Below, piece after piece: positions 1-7,940 of a stretch of 64,000 nucleotides of DNA (position 1 is the first letter of the stretch; each line of letters opens with the position of its first letter). The notes beneath the pieces are model-generated. The model had not been told where the DNA came from. It searched no databases and worked only from the letters and a program-made list of their open reading frames with translations. The position numbers and the translations under genes are program-made. Origin of the DNA: Streptomyces leeuwenhoekii (GTDB lineage Bacteria > Actinomycetota > Actinomycetes > Streptomycetales > Streptomycetaceae); the NCBI RefSeq assembly GCF_001013905.1, contig NZ_LN831790.1:2170001-2234000 (forward strand), given 5' to 3'.

Positions 1-1
1 G

Positions 2-448
2 GAGATGAAGGTCGGCCTCGGCCCCTGCAAGGGCAAGGACACCGCCACCACCCTCGGCCCCTACCTCGTCACCGCCGACGAGCTGGAGCCGTACCGCGAC
101 GGCGAGGGCTTCCTGCGCCTGGCGCTGAGGGCCGAGGTCAACGGCCGGGTGGTCGGCGAGGACCTGCTGTCCAACATGAGCTGGACCTTCGAGGAGATGA
201 CCGCCTACGCCTCCCGCGGCACCCGCGTCGTGCCCGGCGATGTGCTCGGCTCCGGTACCTGCGGCAACGGCGGCTGCCTCGCCGAGCTGTGGGGCCGGCG
301 CGGCGAGCGGACCCCGCCGCCGCTGAAGCCCGGCGACACCGTCAGCCTCACCGTCGAGGGCATCGGCACCCTCCGCAACACCGTCGTCCCCGGCGCCGAG
401 CCCGTCCCCCTGCCGGCCGGCCGGCGTCGCAGCCGGGAGCGGCCGTGA
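2..448 (+). CDS. Fumarylacetoacetate hydrolase family protein, C-terminal part
   Basis: The reading frame is open from the first bases of the window, so the 5' end lies outside it. About 148 residues remain. They match the C-terminal half of the FAH fold: a KGKDTATTLGPYLVTADEL segment, then NMSWTFEEM and a GDVLGSGTCGNGG segment that usually lines the active site. FAH family enzymes cleave C-C bonds of 2,4-diketo acids, or isomerise or decarboxylate related compounds, using a divalent metal. The metal-binding acidic residues would lie upstream and are not visible. Its TGA overlaps the GTG of the next dehydrogenase, so the two are translationally coupled in one catabolic operon. The substrate is unknown; 2,4-diketo-3-deoxy sugar acids and aromatic ring-cleavage products are both possible. 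Confidence 0.85.
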   Translation, partial: EMKVGLGPCKGKDTATTLGPYLVTADELEPYRDGEGFLRLALRAEVNGRVVGEDLLSNMSWTFEEMTAYASRGTRVVPGDVLGSGTCGNGGCLAELWGRRGERTPPPLKPGDTVSLTVEGIGTLRNTVVPGAEPVPLPAGRRRSRERP

Positions 449-1203
449 GCGATCTGCACCCCAAGCGGCTGCTGGGCAAGGTCGTCGTCGTCACGGGTGC
501 GGCCCGCGGCCAGGGCGCCGCCGAGGCGGAGGCCCTGACCCGGGAGGGCGCCCGCGTCATCGCCACCGACGTCCGCGAGGCGCCCGGCTGCCGCCGCCTC
601 GACGTCACCAGCGAGCGGGAGTGGGCCGAACTCGCCGCCGGGCTGGAGGAGTCGTACGGGCAGGTGCACGGCCTGGTCAACAACGCGGGCGTCACCTGGC
701 GGGCCCGCGTCGGCGCCGTGCGCCCCGAGGACATGGCCCGCATCCACGCGGTCAACGTCACCGGCCCCCTGCTCGGCATCCAGCACCTCACGCCGCTCAT
801 GCCGCCCGGCTCCTCCATCGTGAACATCGGCTCCTCGGCTGCCCTCACCGCCCACTACCCGGTCGCCTACACCACCAGCAAGTGGGCGCTGCGGGGCCTG
901 TCGAGGACGGCCGCCCTGGAGCTGGGCCCGCGCGGCATCCGCGTCAACACGATCCACCCCGGCTACATCGAGACCGAGATGACCGCCTCCGCCGCGCCCG
1001 CCTTCCGCGAGGCCAACGTCCGCGAAACCCCGCTGGGCCGCACCGGCACGGTGGACGAGGTCGCCCCGCTGGTGGTCTTCCTGCTGTCGGACGAGTCGTC
1101 GTTCATCACCGGCGCCGAGATCCCCGTCGACGGCGGCCTCACGGCGCACGGCGGCGTCAAGTCCGTCTCCGACGCCCTGGCGGACACGGAGGCGCGGGGA
1201 TGA
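445..1203 (+). CDS. SDR family NAD(P)-dependent oxidoreductase
   Basis: A 252-residue classical short-chain dehydrogenase. It has the nucleotide-binding TGAARGQG motif near residue 18, NNAG near residue 80, catalytic Ser in NIGSSA and the YTTSK catalytic tetrad, and ends with the usual ITGAEIPVDGG. The GTG start at 445 overlaps the stop of the upstream FAH gene. Its own stop overlaps the ATG of the following SDR, giving a tightly coupled operon. The TGAARGQG form is common in hydroxysteroid, sugar-acid and sec-alcohol dehydrogenases. It probably oxidises a hydroxyl group to the keto group that the FAH enzyme or CoA transferase then uses. The substrate cannot be assigned from sequence alone. 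Confidence 0.9.
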   Translation: MSDLHPKRLLGKVVVVTGAARGQGAAEAEALTREGARVIATDVREAPGCRRLDVTSEREWAELAAGLEESYGQVHGLVNNAGVTWRARVGAVRPEDMARIHAVNVTGPLLGIQHLTPLMPPGSSIVNIGSSAALTAHYPVAYTTSKWALRGLSRTAALELGPRGIRVNTIHPGYIETEMTASAAPAFREANVRETPLGRTGTVDEVAPLVVFLLSDESSFITGAEIPVDGGLTAHGGVKSVSDALADTEARG

Positions 1204-1979
1204 GACGGCTCGAAGGGAAGGTGGCGCTGATCTCGGGCACCGCCCGCGGCCAGGGCCGGGCCGCCGCCCTGCGGTTCGCCGCCGAGGGCGCCCTCGTCGT
1301 CGGCGGCGACCTGCGGCACGAGGAGGCGGTGGAGACCCAGCGGCTCATCGCCCACGAGGGCGGCACCGCGCTCACCCCCGGCCCCTTGGACGTCACCGAC
1401 GAGGCGTCGGTACGGGCCTGGGTGGAGGAGGCCGCCGACGCGTTCGGCGGTATCGACATCGTCTACGCCAACGCGGGCGCCGTCCGCTTCGGGGCCATAG
1501 ACGCGCAGCCCTACGAGGACTTCTCCTTCACCCTGCGCGCCGAGCTGGACTCGGTGTGGCTGACCGTCCGGGCGGCCTGGTCGCACCTGGTGCGCAGCCG
1601 CGGCTGCGTCCTCACCGTCGGCTCGACGGCCGGACTGACCGGCTCGCTCACCAACCGGCGTACCGCGCACTCCGCCTCCAAGGGCGCGGTCATCGCGCTG
1701 ACCCGCCAGCTCGCGGCGGAAGGCGCCCCGTACGGCGTCCGCGCCAACTGCGTCAGCCCCGGAATGATCGACACCGAGGGCTCCCGCGGGGATCTGCTCG
1801 CCGAGGACCACCCGATGCGTGAGATCGCCCGCCACATCCCCCTCGGCCGGGTCGGACAGCCCGACGACGTGGTCGCCGCGGCCGTCTTCCTCGCCTCCGA
1901 CGAGGCCGCGTACATCACCGGCGCCAACCTCGTCGTCGACGGCGGCTGGTCCGCCGTGCTGCCCGGCGCCACCACCTGA
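1200..1979 (+). CDS. SDR family oxidoreductase with HxxxK in place of YxxxK
   Basis: A 259-residue SDR beginning with an ATG that overlaps the previous stop. The Rossmann motif SGTARGQG, the NAG motif (ANAGAV), the catalytic Ser in VGSTAG and the C-terminal ITGANLVVDGG are all present. The catalytic Tyr of YxxxK is replaced by His: the residues read AHSASKG. This is visible in the DNA (cac codon near 1667) and the frame around it is intact, so it is not a simple frameshift. Proteins of this kind may form a distinct SDR subgroup or may have changed activity. It lies 14 bp before the CoA-transferase genes and is probably co-transcribed with them. Confidence 0.88.
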   Translation: MRRLEGKVALISGTARGQGRAAALRFAAEGALVVGGDLRHEEAVETQRLIAHEGGTALTPGPLDVTDEASVRAWVEEAADAFGGIDIVYANAGAVRFGAIDAQPYEDFSFTLRAELDSVWLTVRAAWSHLVRSRGCVLTVGSTAGLTGSLTNRRTAHSASKGAVIALTRQLAAEGAPYGVRANCVSPGMIDTEGSRGDLLAEDHPMREIARHIPLGRVGQPDDVVAAAVFLASDEAAYITGANLVVDGGWSAVLPGATT

Positions 1980-1993
1980 AAGGACAACCGCAC

Positions 1994-2749
1994 GTGAACA
2001 AGGTCCGCCCCAGCGCGGCCGAGGCGGTCGCCGACATCCCCGACGGCGCCTCGCTCGCCGTCGGCGGCTTCGGCCTCAGCGGCGTACCCGACGTCCTCAT
2101 CCGCGCCCTGCACGACCAGGGCGCGGGCGGCCTGGAGGTCGTCTCCAACAACTGCGGCGTGGACGGGCGGGGCCTGGGCGTCCTGCTGGCCGCCGGGCGC
2201 ATCGCCCGCGTGACCGGCTCCTACGTCGGTGAGAACAAGGAGTTCGCCCGCCAGTACCTCTCCGGGGAACTGGAGGTGGAGCTGACACCGCAGGGCACCC
2301 TCGCCGAACGGCTGCGGGCGGGCGGCGCGGGCATCCCCGCCTTCTACACCCCGGCCGGCGTGGGCACCCAGGTCGCGCGGGGCGGTTTGCCCTGGCGATA
2401 CGCGGCCGACGGCTCGGTCGCCGTCGCCTCCCCGCCCAAGGAGACCCGCGACTTCGCCGGCCGCCCGCACGTCCTGGAGCACGGCATCACCACCGACTAC
2501 GCCCTGGTGAGGGCCTGGCGCGGCGACCGCCACGGGAACCTGGTGTTCCGCCGCGCCGCCGCCAACTTCAACCCGCTCGCCGCCATGGCCGGCCGGATCA
2601 CCATCGCCGAGGTGGAGGAACTGGTGGAGCCGGGCGGCCTGCGCCCCGACGAGGTGCACCTGCCCGGCATCTACGTGCAGCGCGTCGTGGAGCTCTCCCC
2701 GGCCGAGGCCGCCGACAAGCAGATCGAGAAGAGGACGGTGCGTTCCTGA
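1994..2749 (+). CDS. 3-oxoacid CoA-transferase subunit A
   Basis: A 251-residue alpha subunit of the SCOT/ScoA type. The N-terminus carries the family pattern [13 protein letters not shown], followed by SNNCG near residue 50 and [18 protein letters not shown], typical of succinyl-CoA:3-ketoacid CoA transferases. The GTG start is preceded by AAGGACA. Its stop overlaps the start of subunit B. The heterotetramer moves CoA from succinyl-CoA to a 3-oxo acid (acetoacetate or 3-oxoadipate types). Here it follows an FAH hydrolase and two dehydrogenases, so it probably activates a 3-oxo acid made by that pathway. No thiolase gene is visible in the window. Confidence 0.93.
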   Translation: MNKVRPSAAEAVADIPDGASLAVGGFGLSGVPDVLIRALHDQGAGGLEVVSNNCGVDGRGLGVLLAAGRIARVTGSYVGENKEFARQYLSGELEVELTPQGTLAERLRAGGAGIPAFYTPAGVGTQVARGGLPWRYAADGSVAVASPPKETRDFAGRPHVLEHGITTDYALVRAWRGDRHGNLVFRRAAANFNPLAAMAGRITIAEVEELVEPGGLRPDEVHLPGIYVQRVVELSPAEAADKQIEKRTVRS

Positions 2750-3399
2750 TGGCCTGGACCCGCGACCAGATGGCCGCCCGAGCCGCCACGGAGCTCGCCG
2801 ACGGCTCCTACGTCAACCTGGGCATCGGCCTGCCCACCCTCATCCCCGGCCATCTGCCGCCCGGGGTGCACGTCGTCCTGCACTCCGAGAACGGCATCCT
2901 CGGCACCGGCCCCTACCCCACCGAGGACGAGGTCGACCCCGACCTGATCAACGCGGGCAAGGAGACGGTCACCGTGCTGCCGGGAGCCTCCTTCTTCGAC
3001 TCCGCCCTCTCCTTCGGCATGATCCGCGGCGGCCACATCGACACCGCCGTCCTCGGCGCCATGCAGGTCTCCGCCCGCGGCGACCTGGCCAACTGGATGA
3101 TCCCGGGGAAGATGGTCAAGGGCATGGGCGGCGCGATGGACCTCGTCCACGGCGCCCGCCGCGTCATCGTCCTGATGGAGCACACCGCCAAGGACGGCAG
3201 CCCCAAGATCCTCGACGAGTGCACCCTGCCCCTCACCGGCGAACGGTGCGTGCACCGGATCATCACCGACCTCGGCGTCCTCGACGTCACCGACGAGGGC
3301 CTCGCCCTCGTCGAGACCGCCCCGGACGTCACCGTCCCGGACATCACCGCCCGCACCGGCGCCCCGCTGCTCCTGGACGGCTCGACGGCCGCCCGCTGA
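2749..3399 (+). CDS. 3-oxoacid CoA-transferase subunit B
   Basis: A 216-residue beta subunit. The motif SENGILG near residue 46 contains the glutamate that becomes the CoA thioester intermediate in this family. Glycine-rich [11 protein letters not shown] precedes it and [19 protein letters not shown] follows, both typical of the B subunit. The ATG start overlaps the TGA of subunit A (ATGA), as expected for a complex made in equal amounts. This is the last gene of the operon; the next gene starts about 290 bp downstream. Confidence 0.94.
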   Translation: MAWTRDQMAARAATELADGSYVNLGIGLPTLIPGHLPPGVHVVLHSENGILGTGPYPTEDEVDPDLINAGKETVTVLPGASFFDSALSFGMIRGGHIDTAVLGAMQVSARGDLANWMIPGKMVKGMGGAMDLVHGARRVIVLMEHTAKDGSPKILDECTLPLTGERCVHRIITDLGVLDVTDEGLALVETAPDVTVPDITARTGAPLLLDGSTAAR

Positions 3400-3688
3400 C
3401 GGACACGGGCCCCGGTCGTCCGGCGTCCCCGTCCGTCCGGTCGTCCCCCGTCCGGGCCGCCGGTGCCACCACCACCGCGGTACCGCGTACGCCCGACTGC
3501 CGGTCGCCCGGTTGACGGGGGCGCCGCCACCGCGCCACCTTGAGTTACGTACCGAGTGCGGCACGTTGTCGAAACGGCGATCGAAAGCGGATGAGCATGG
3601 TGGTGACGCGGCAGACCGGCCCTCTGACGGCGGCGGCGACGGCGGGCCGGAACGGCGACGCCCCGGCACGCACCCTGGTCCCCGCGCG

Positions 3689-4813
3689 ATGACGGCTCCC
3701 TCGACCACGGCTCCCGGCGGCGAGGCGGAATCCCTCGTCTCGCCGGTGAACTCGCACAACGAGTGGGACCCGCTGGAGGAGATCATCGTCGGGCGCCTCG
3801 ACGGCGCGACGATCCCCTCGAACCATCCCGTGGTGGCGTGCAACATCCCGCCCTGGGCGGCACGGCTCCAGGGGCTCGCCGCCGGCTTCAAGTACCCCCG
3901 CGTGCTGGTGGAGCGGGCGCAGCAGGAGCTCGACGCGTTCGTCGCCCTGCTGCGGTCCCTGGGCGTCACCGTCACCCGCCCGGACGCGGTCGACCACAGG
4001 AAACGTTTCGGCACCCCCGACTGGACGTCGCGCGGATTCTGCAACACCTGTCCCCGCGACAGCATGCTGGTGATCGGCGACGAGATCATCGAGACGCCGA
4101 TGGCCTGGCCGTGCCGGTACTTCGAGACCCACTCCTACCGCACGATCCTGAAGGACTACTTCCGGCGCGGGGCACGCTGGACCTCCGCCCCGAAGCCGCA
4201 GCTCACCGACGAACTCTTCGCATCCGACTTCCGCGTCCCCGGGCCGGGCGAGCCCATGCGGTACATCCTCACCGAGTTCGAACCCGTATTCGACGCGGCC
4301 GACTTCGTCCGCGCCGGACGCGACCTGTTCGTCACCCGCAGCAACGTCACCAACCGGATGGGCATCGACTGGCTGCGCCGCCACCTGGGCCCCGGCTACC
4401 GCGTCCACGAGATCCGCAGCCGCTGCCGCACGCCCATGCACATCGACACGACCTTCGTCCCGCTCGCCCCCGGCAAGGCCCTGGTCAACCCCGAGTACAT
4501 CGACGTCGACCACCTGCCCGAGGTCCTCGACTCGTGGGACATCCTGGTCGCCCCCGAACCCGACCCCATCGACGAGCACCTGCTCAAGGTCACGTCCCTG
4601 TGCGGCAAGTGGCTCAGCATGAACGTCCTCATGGTCGACGAGAAACGGGTGATCGCCGAACGCCACCACACCGGCATGCTGCGCGCCCTGGAGAAATGGG
4701 GCTTCGAACCCATCCCCTGCGACCTCCTCCACTACGCCCCGTTCGGCGGCTCCTTCCACTGCGCGACACTGGACGTGCGGCGGCGGGGGGTGCTGGAGTC
4801 GTATTTCGACTGA
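3689..4813 (+). CDS. Glycine/inosamine-phosphate-type amidinotransferase
   Basis: A 374-residue member of the amidinotransferase family that includes glycine amidinotransferase and StrB1. The opening SHNEWDPLEEIIVGR, CPRDSMLVIGDEIIETPMAW, EPVFDAADF, MHIDTTFVPL (His near 251) and FHCATLDVRR (catalytic Cys near 358) form the expected Cys-His-Asp set. It would move an amidino group from arginine to an amine acceptor such as glycine, lysine or an aminocyclitol. The frame is open further upstream, but that stretch is low-complexity and unlike the family, so the ATG at 3689 is preferred; no clear ribosome site precedes it. No aminocyclitol or creatine genes are nearby, so the acceptor is unknown. 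Confidence 0.9.
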   Translation: MTAPSTTAPGGEAESLVSPVNSHNEWDPLEEIIVGRLDGATIPSNHPVVACNIPPWAARLQGLAAGFKYPRVLVERAQQELDAFVALLRSLGVTVTRPDAVDHRKRFGTPDWTSRGFCNTCPRDSMLVIGDEIIETPMAWPCRYFETHSYRTILKDYFRRGARWTSAPKPQLTDELFASDFRVPGPGEPMRYILTEFEPVFDAADFVRAGRDLFVTRSNVTNRMGIDWLRRHLGPGYRVHEIRSRCRTPMHIDTTFVPLAPGKALVNPEYIDVDHLPEVLDSWDILVAPEPDPIDEHLLKVTSLCGKWLSMNVLMVDEKRVIAERHHTGMLRALEKWGFEPIPCDLLHYAPFGGSFHCATLDVRRRGVLESYFD

Positions 4814-4846
4814 GGGGGCCGGGGTCGCCGGCGATGTCGGGCTGTC

Positions 4847-5914
4847 TCAGCTCGCCGTCCACAGGCTCTTCATCAGGCGCCGCTTGTGGTCCGGGGCCGC
4901 GACCCGCCGGAAGACCCCTGGGGCTACCCGGTGAATGCAGTCCACCCCGTAGCGGTGGAGCAGGGACAGCTCCCTCTCGTGGAGCGGCGCGGGAACCAGT
5001 ACGGCGAGCCGGTCGGCGGGGAGCGGGCTGTGCGGGGCGTAGTCCAGCACTTGGGACAGGGCCTCCCGCACATGGGCATGGGCGGTGCCGCTCTTCGCCT
5101 CGATCACTTCGACGCCGTCGGGTCCCTCCAGGTAGATGTCGCATATGCCCACAGGGGAGCGGAAACGCCCGGCGGTGGTGGCGAGCGTGGCGCAGAATTC
5201 CATGACCAGCGGCTGTTCCTCGCGCCGGTACAGCGTTGTCGCCGCCGCACGCTCGAAACCGACAGTCGGCGTGTGCTGTCGTTCCAACTCGACACGCTGG
5301 GACGGTACCGCTGCGGGTACGGGCTCCGCGGCCCCGAGTTGTTCCAGAACCGTGCGGGGGGTGATGCGCAGTCCCTCGATGACGGCCCGCGCCCTGTCGC
5401 CCTCCAGCAGCAACTGACCAGGGAATTTGTGATTCTCGGAGTAGTTGATCAGTCTGTTCAGCACCTCGTACGGGATGTCGGCCGGAACGAAGTCGCGCAG
5501 GCTGTACACCGTGCGCCAGCTCTTGCCTCCCGGCCGGGGCGGCCACAGCGCGTCGGCGAAATCCCCGTTGGTGAACACGACACCGATCTCGCCCACGGCC
5601 AGTACCTTGTTCTGCCCGGTGAACAGCGCGACATCACCGGTTCGGACCTTGGCCATCGCCTTGTCGTGGATCGGTCTGGCGCCCCAGAAACGGGCAGCGC
5701 CCGCGGGATGGAGGCAGGCGAGGCGTTCGAGTTGCCGGGGCGTCAGATGCCGCGCCAGCGACTCATCCGCGAAGGGGACTTCCCGGTCCAGGGTGGCGTG
5801 CCAGTGTGTGCGCGATTCACTGCTTCCGTATGCCGGGCATACGAGCACACGCCCTGTCGGCTCCGCGTTCGACGCGCTTTCCGCTGCCCCCTGGGTGACA
5901 TCAGATATACCCAC
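4847..5914 (-). CDS. EVE/PUA-like domain fused to PD-(D/E)XK nuclease-like domain
   Basis: A 355-residue protein read leftward. Residues about 20-150 resemble the EVE/PUA-like fold that reads modified bases: an aromatic THWHA segment, RTGDVALFTGQNKVLAVGEIG, then LWPPRPGGKSWRTVYSL. Residues about 215-300 carry a PD-(D/E)XK pattern: E221 in an upstream helix, D259 in GICDIYL, E272 and K274 in VIEAKSG, and a following helix with SQVLDY. This combination suggests cleavage of DNA (or RNA) carrying modified bases, like type IV restriction enzymes, but this is inference. No methylase or partner gene is adjacent. The GTG start is uncertain because no good ribosome site is visible. The gene is less GC-rich than its neighbours, hinting at transfer. 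Confidence 0.7.
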   Translation of the reverse strand: MGISDVTQGAAESASNAEPTGRVLVCPAYGSSESRTHWHATLDREVPFADESLARHLTPRQLERLACLHPAGAARFWGARPIHDKAMAKVRTGDVALFTGQNKVLAVGEIGVVFTNGDFADALWPPRPGGKSWRTVYSLRDFVPADIPYEVLNRLINYSENHKFPGQLLLEGDRARAVIEGLRITPRTVLEQLGAAEPVPAAVPSQRVELERQHTPTVGFERAAATTLYRREEQPLVMEFCATLATTAGRFRSPVGICDIYLEGPDGVEVIEAKSGTAHAHVREALSQVLDYAPHSPLPADRLAVLVPAPLHERELSLLHRYGVDCIHRVAPGVFRRVAAPDHKRRLMKSLWTAS

Positions 5915-5936
5915 CCGGTGATCTTAAGCGTTCATC

Positions 5937-5945
5937 ATTTTATAA
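5937..5945 (-). promoter_or_regulatory. Candidate -10 region of the EVE-nuclease gene
   Basis: On the minus strand this reads TTATAAAAT, about 25 bp before the assumed GTG start of the nuclease-like gene, inside an unusually AT-rich stretch (about 5915-5960). It resembles a vegetative -10 box. No convincing -35 box was found, so this is a suggestion only. Confidence 0.35.
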
Positions 5946-6055
5946 CCCTTCAGTTTTCGCTCGGCGGACGAGCACCGCGCAGGAGCAGGGGCACCCCGGG
6001 GAGCCCGGGGCACGTGCGCCGGGGCACCGTTCCCGCACGCGGCCGCCGGTGGAGG

Positions 6056-6862
6056 TCACGGCCGCCGCGGCCGCGACGAGGCAGCGGGGAGACCCGGGTG
6101 GCGGTGGTCGTAGGCGATGAGGGGGTCGCCGGTGAGGGGGTGTTCGACCACCGCCGCTCTGACGCCGAAGACCTCGGCCAGCAGGGCCGGTGTGAGCACC
6201 TCGCGGGGCGGGCCCGAGGCGACCACCGAACCGGCGTGCATCACGTGCAGCCGGTCGCAGACGGCGGCGGCGGCGTTCAGGTCGTGCAGGGAGACCAGGG
6301 TGGTCCGGCGCCGGTCGCGCAGCAGGGCGAGCAGCTCGGTCTGGTGGCGGACGTCCAGGTGGTTGGTCGGCTCGTCCAGCACCAGCACGTCCGGTTCCTG
6401 GGCCAGGGCGCGCGCCAGCAGGACCCGTTGGCGCTCGCCGCCGGACAGCGCGGTGAAGCGGCGTCCGGCCGCGTCGGCCATGCCGACCTCCGTGAGGGCA
6501 CGGGCGGTGATGTCCCGGTCGGTGGCGTTGTCCGCCGCGAAGGCCCGCTTGTAGGGGGTGCGGCCGAGGGCGACGACCTCGCGGACGGTCAGCTCGAGGT
6601 CGCCGCTCCGCTCCTGCGGCAGCGCGGCCACATGGCGCGCCGACCGGGCCGGGCTGAGCCGGCGCAGGTCGGTGCCGGCCAGCAGCACGCGCCCGGCGGC
6701 CGGCCGCAGATGCCGGTAGACGGTGCGCAGAAGGGAGGACTTGCCGCTGCCGTTCGGCCCGATCAGGCCGGTGATCTCCCCCGCGGCGGCGATCAGCCGG
6801 GCGCCCGCGACGACCGTGCGGCCGGCGTACGCCACGTCCAGGTCCTCGATGTCGACCCTCAT
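6056..6862 (-). CDS. Iron/siderophore-type ABC transporter ATP-binding protein
   Basis: A 268-residue FecE/BtuD-like ATPase. Walker A is GPNGSGKS at residues 35-42, the signature is LSGGERQR near 138, Walker B is VLVLDEPTNHLD near 158 and the switch His is in SLHDLNAA. It powers uptake of ferric-siderophore, heme or cobalamin. Its ATG overlaps the stop of the permease gene, so it is the last gene of a substrate-binding protein, permease, ATPase operon read leftward. The cargo cannot be told from sequence, and no siderophore biosynthesis genes are in the window. Confidence 0.93.
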   Translation of the reverse strand: MRVDIEDLDVAYAGRTVVAGARLIAAAGEITGLIGPNGSGKSSLLRTVYRHLRPAAGRVLLAGTDLRRLSPARSARHVAALPQERSGDLELTVREVVALGRTPYKRAFAADNATDRDITARALTEVGMADAAGRRFTALSGGERQRVLLARALAQEPDVLVLDEPTNHLDVRHQTELLALLRDRRRTTLVSLHDLNAAAAVCDRLHVMHAGSVVASGPPREVLTPALLAEVFGVRAAVVEHPLTGDPLIAYDHRHPGLPAASSRPRRP

Positions 6863-7938
6863 CGTTCCCTTCCCAGCCGGCGGTCGAGCAGGAACAGCAG
6901 GGCGGGAGCGCCGATGAGCGAGGTGACGACCCCGACGGGCAGTTCCTGGGAGTCCAGGGCGACCCGGCAGACGATGTCGACCAGCACCATCAGCAGCGCG
7001 CCGCACAGCGCCGACATCGGCAGCAGCCGGCGGTGGTCCTCGCCCACCAGGAGGCGGCAGACGTGCGGCACCATCAGGCCGACGAAGGCGATCGCGCCGG
7101 AGACGGCGACCAGCACGCCGGTCAGCACGCTGGTGACGACGAAGAGTTCGCGGCGCAGCCGGGCCACGTCGACCCCGAGGCCGGCCGCCGTCTCGTCCCC
7201 CATCAGCAGCGCGTTGAGCGGCCGGGCGCGGGCCAGCAGGAGCAGCAGTCCCGCCGCGACGGCCAGGGCGGGCACCGCGAGCAGCGGCCACCCGGCCCCG
7301 CTCAGGCTGCCCATCAGCCAGAACAGCACGCTGTGCGTCTGCTGCTCGTCACCGGCCCGCAGCACGAGGTAGCTGGTGAACCCGGACAGGAACTGCCCGA
7401 TCGCCACTCCGGCCAGTACCAGCCGCAGCGGCTGGAAGCCACCGCCGCGCCGGGCCACCGCCCACACCAGCGCGAACGTCGCCAGGGCGCCCGCGAACGC
7501 GGCACCCGACAGACCGAGGCCGAGCACTCCGCCCGCCCCGGCGCCCAGCACGATCGCGGCGACCGCGCCGAGGGAGGCCCCGTTGGAGATGCCCAGGAGG
7601 AAGGGGTCGGCCAGGGGATTGCGCACCAGCGCCTGGGTGGCCGTGCCCACCAGGCCCAGACCGGCGCCGACCAGCGCGGCCAGCAGCGCGCGCGGGGCCC
7701 GCAACTGCCAGACGATCAGGTCGTCGGTGCCCGGCCGCGGAGCCTCGCCGGTGAGCCGGCGGCCCACCGCGCTCCACACCTCGCCGGGAGGGATGGCCGT
7801 CGAGCCCCAGGAGACCGCGGCGGTCAGGGCCACGAGGAGGGCCACCGCCAGGGCGGCGGCGAGCGGCCCGGCGCGCAGGCTCCGCGCGTCGGGCGGCGCG
7901 GGGTCCTCGGTGCGGGAGGACGTGGAGGCGGTGAGCAC
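6859..7938 (-). CDS. FecCD-family ABC transporter permease
   Basis: A 359-residue integral membrane protein with about nine or ten hydrophobic segments. Family motifs include LRAPRALLAALVGAGLGL, ATQALVRNPLADPFLLGIS and GAIAFVGLMVPHVCR. These belong to the FecCD/BtuC permeases that import ferric-siderophores, heme and cobalamin. Only one permease gene is present, so it probably forms a homodimer. The GTG start lies just after the substrate-binding protein stop (TGAccGTG); the frame is open upstream but that part overlaps the binding protein. Its stop overlaps the ATPase start, so the three genes are translationally linked. Confidence 0.93.
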   Translation of the reverse strand: MLTASTSSRTEDPAPPDARSLRAGPLAAALAVALLVALTAAVSWGSTAIPPGEVWSAVGRRLTGEAPRPGTDDLIVWQLRAPRALLAALVGAGLGLVGTATQALVRNPLADPFLLGISNGASLGAVAAIVLGAGAGGVLGLGLSGAAFAGALATFALVWAVARRGGGFQPLRLVLAGVAIGQFLSGFTSYLVLRAGDEQQTHSVLFWLMGSLSGAGWPLLAVPALAVAAGLLLLLARARPLNALLMGDETAAGLGVDVARLRRELFVVTSVLTGVLVAVSGAIAFVGLMVPHVCRLLVGEDHRRLLPMSALCGALLMVLVDIVCRVALDSQELPVGVVTSLIGAPALLFLLDRRLGRER

Positions 7939-7940
7939 GG

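Noticed and set aside
3512..3688. N-terminal extension of the amidinotransferase
   Set aside because: The upstream frame is open but low-complexity and absent from the family; the ATG at 3689 gives the usual start.
2671..4089. Long minus-strand frame opposite scoB and the amidinotransferase
   Set aside because: Arg/Gly-rich product with no motif, while the plus strand has clear families.
4886..7372. Very long open frame on the plus strand (over 800 codons)
   Set aside because: It lies opposite the EVE-nuclease and ABC ATPase genes; its translation is low-complexity and follows from their codon bias.
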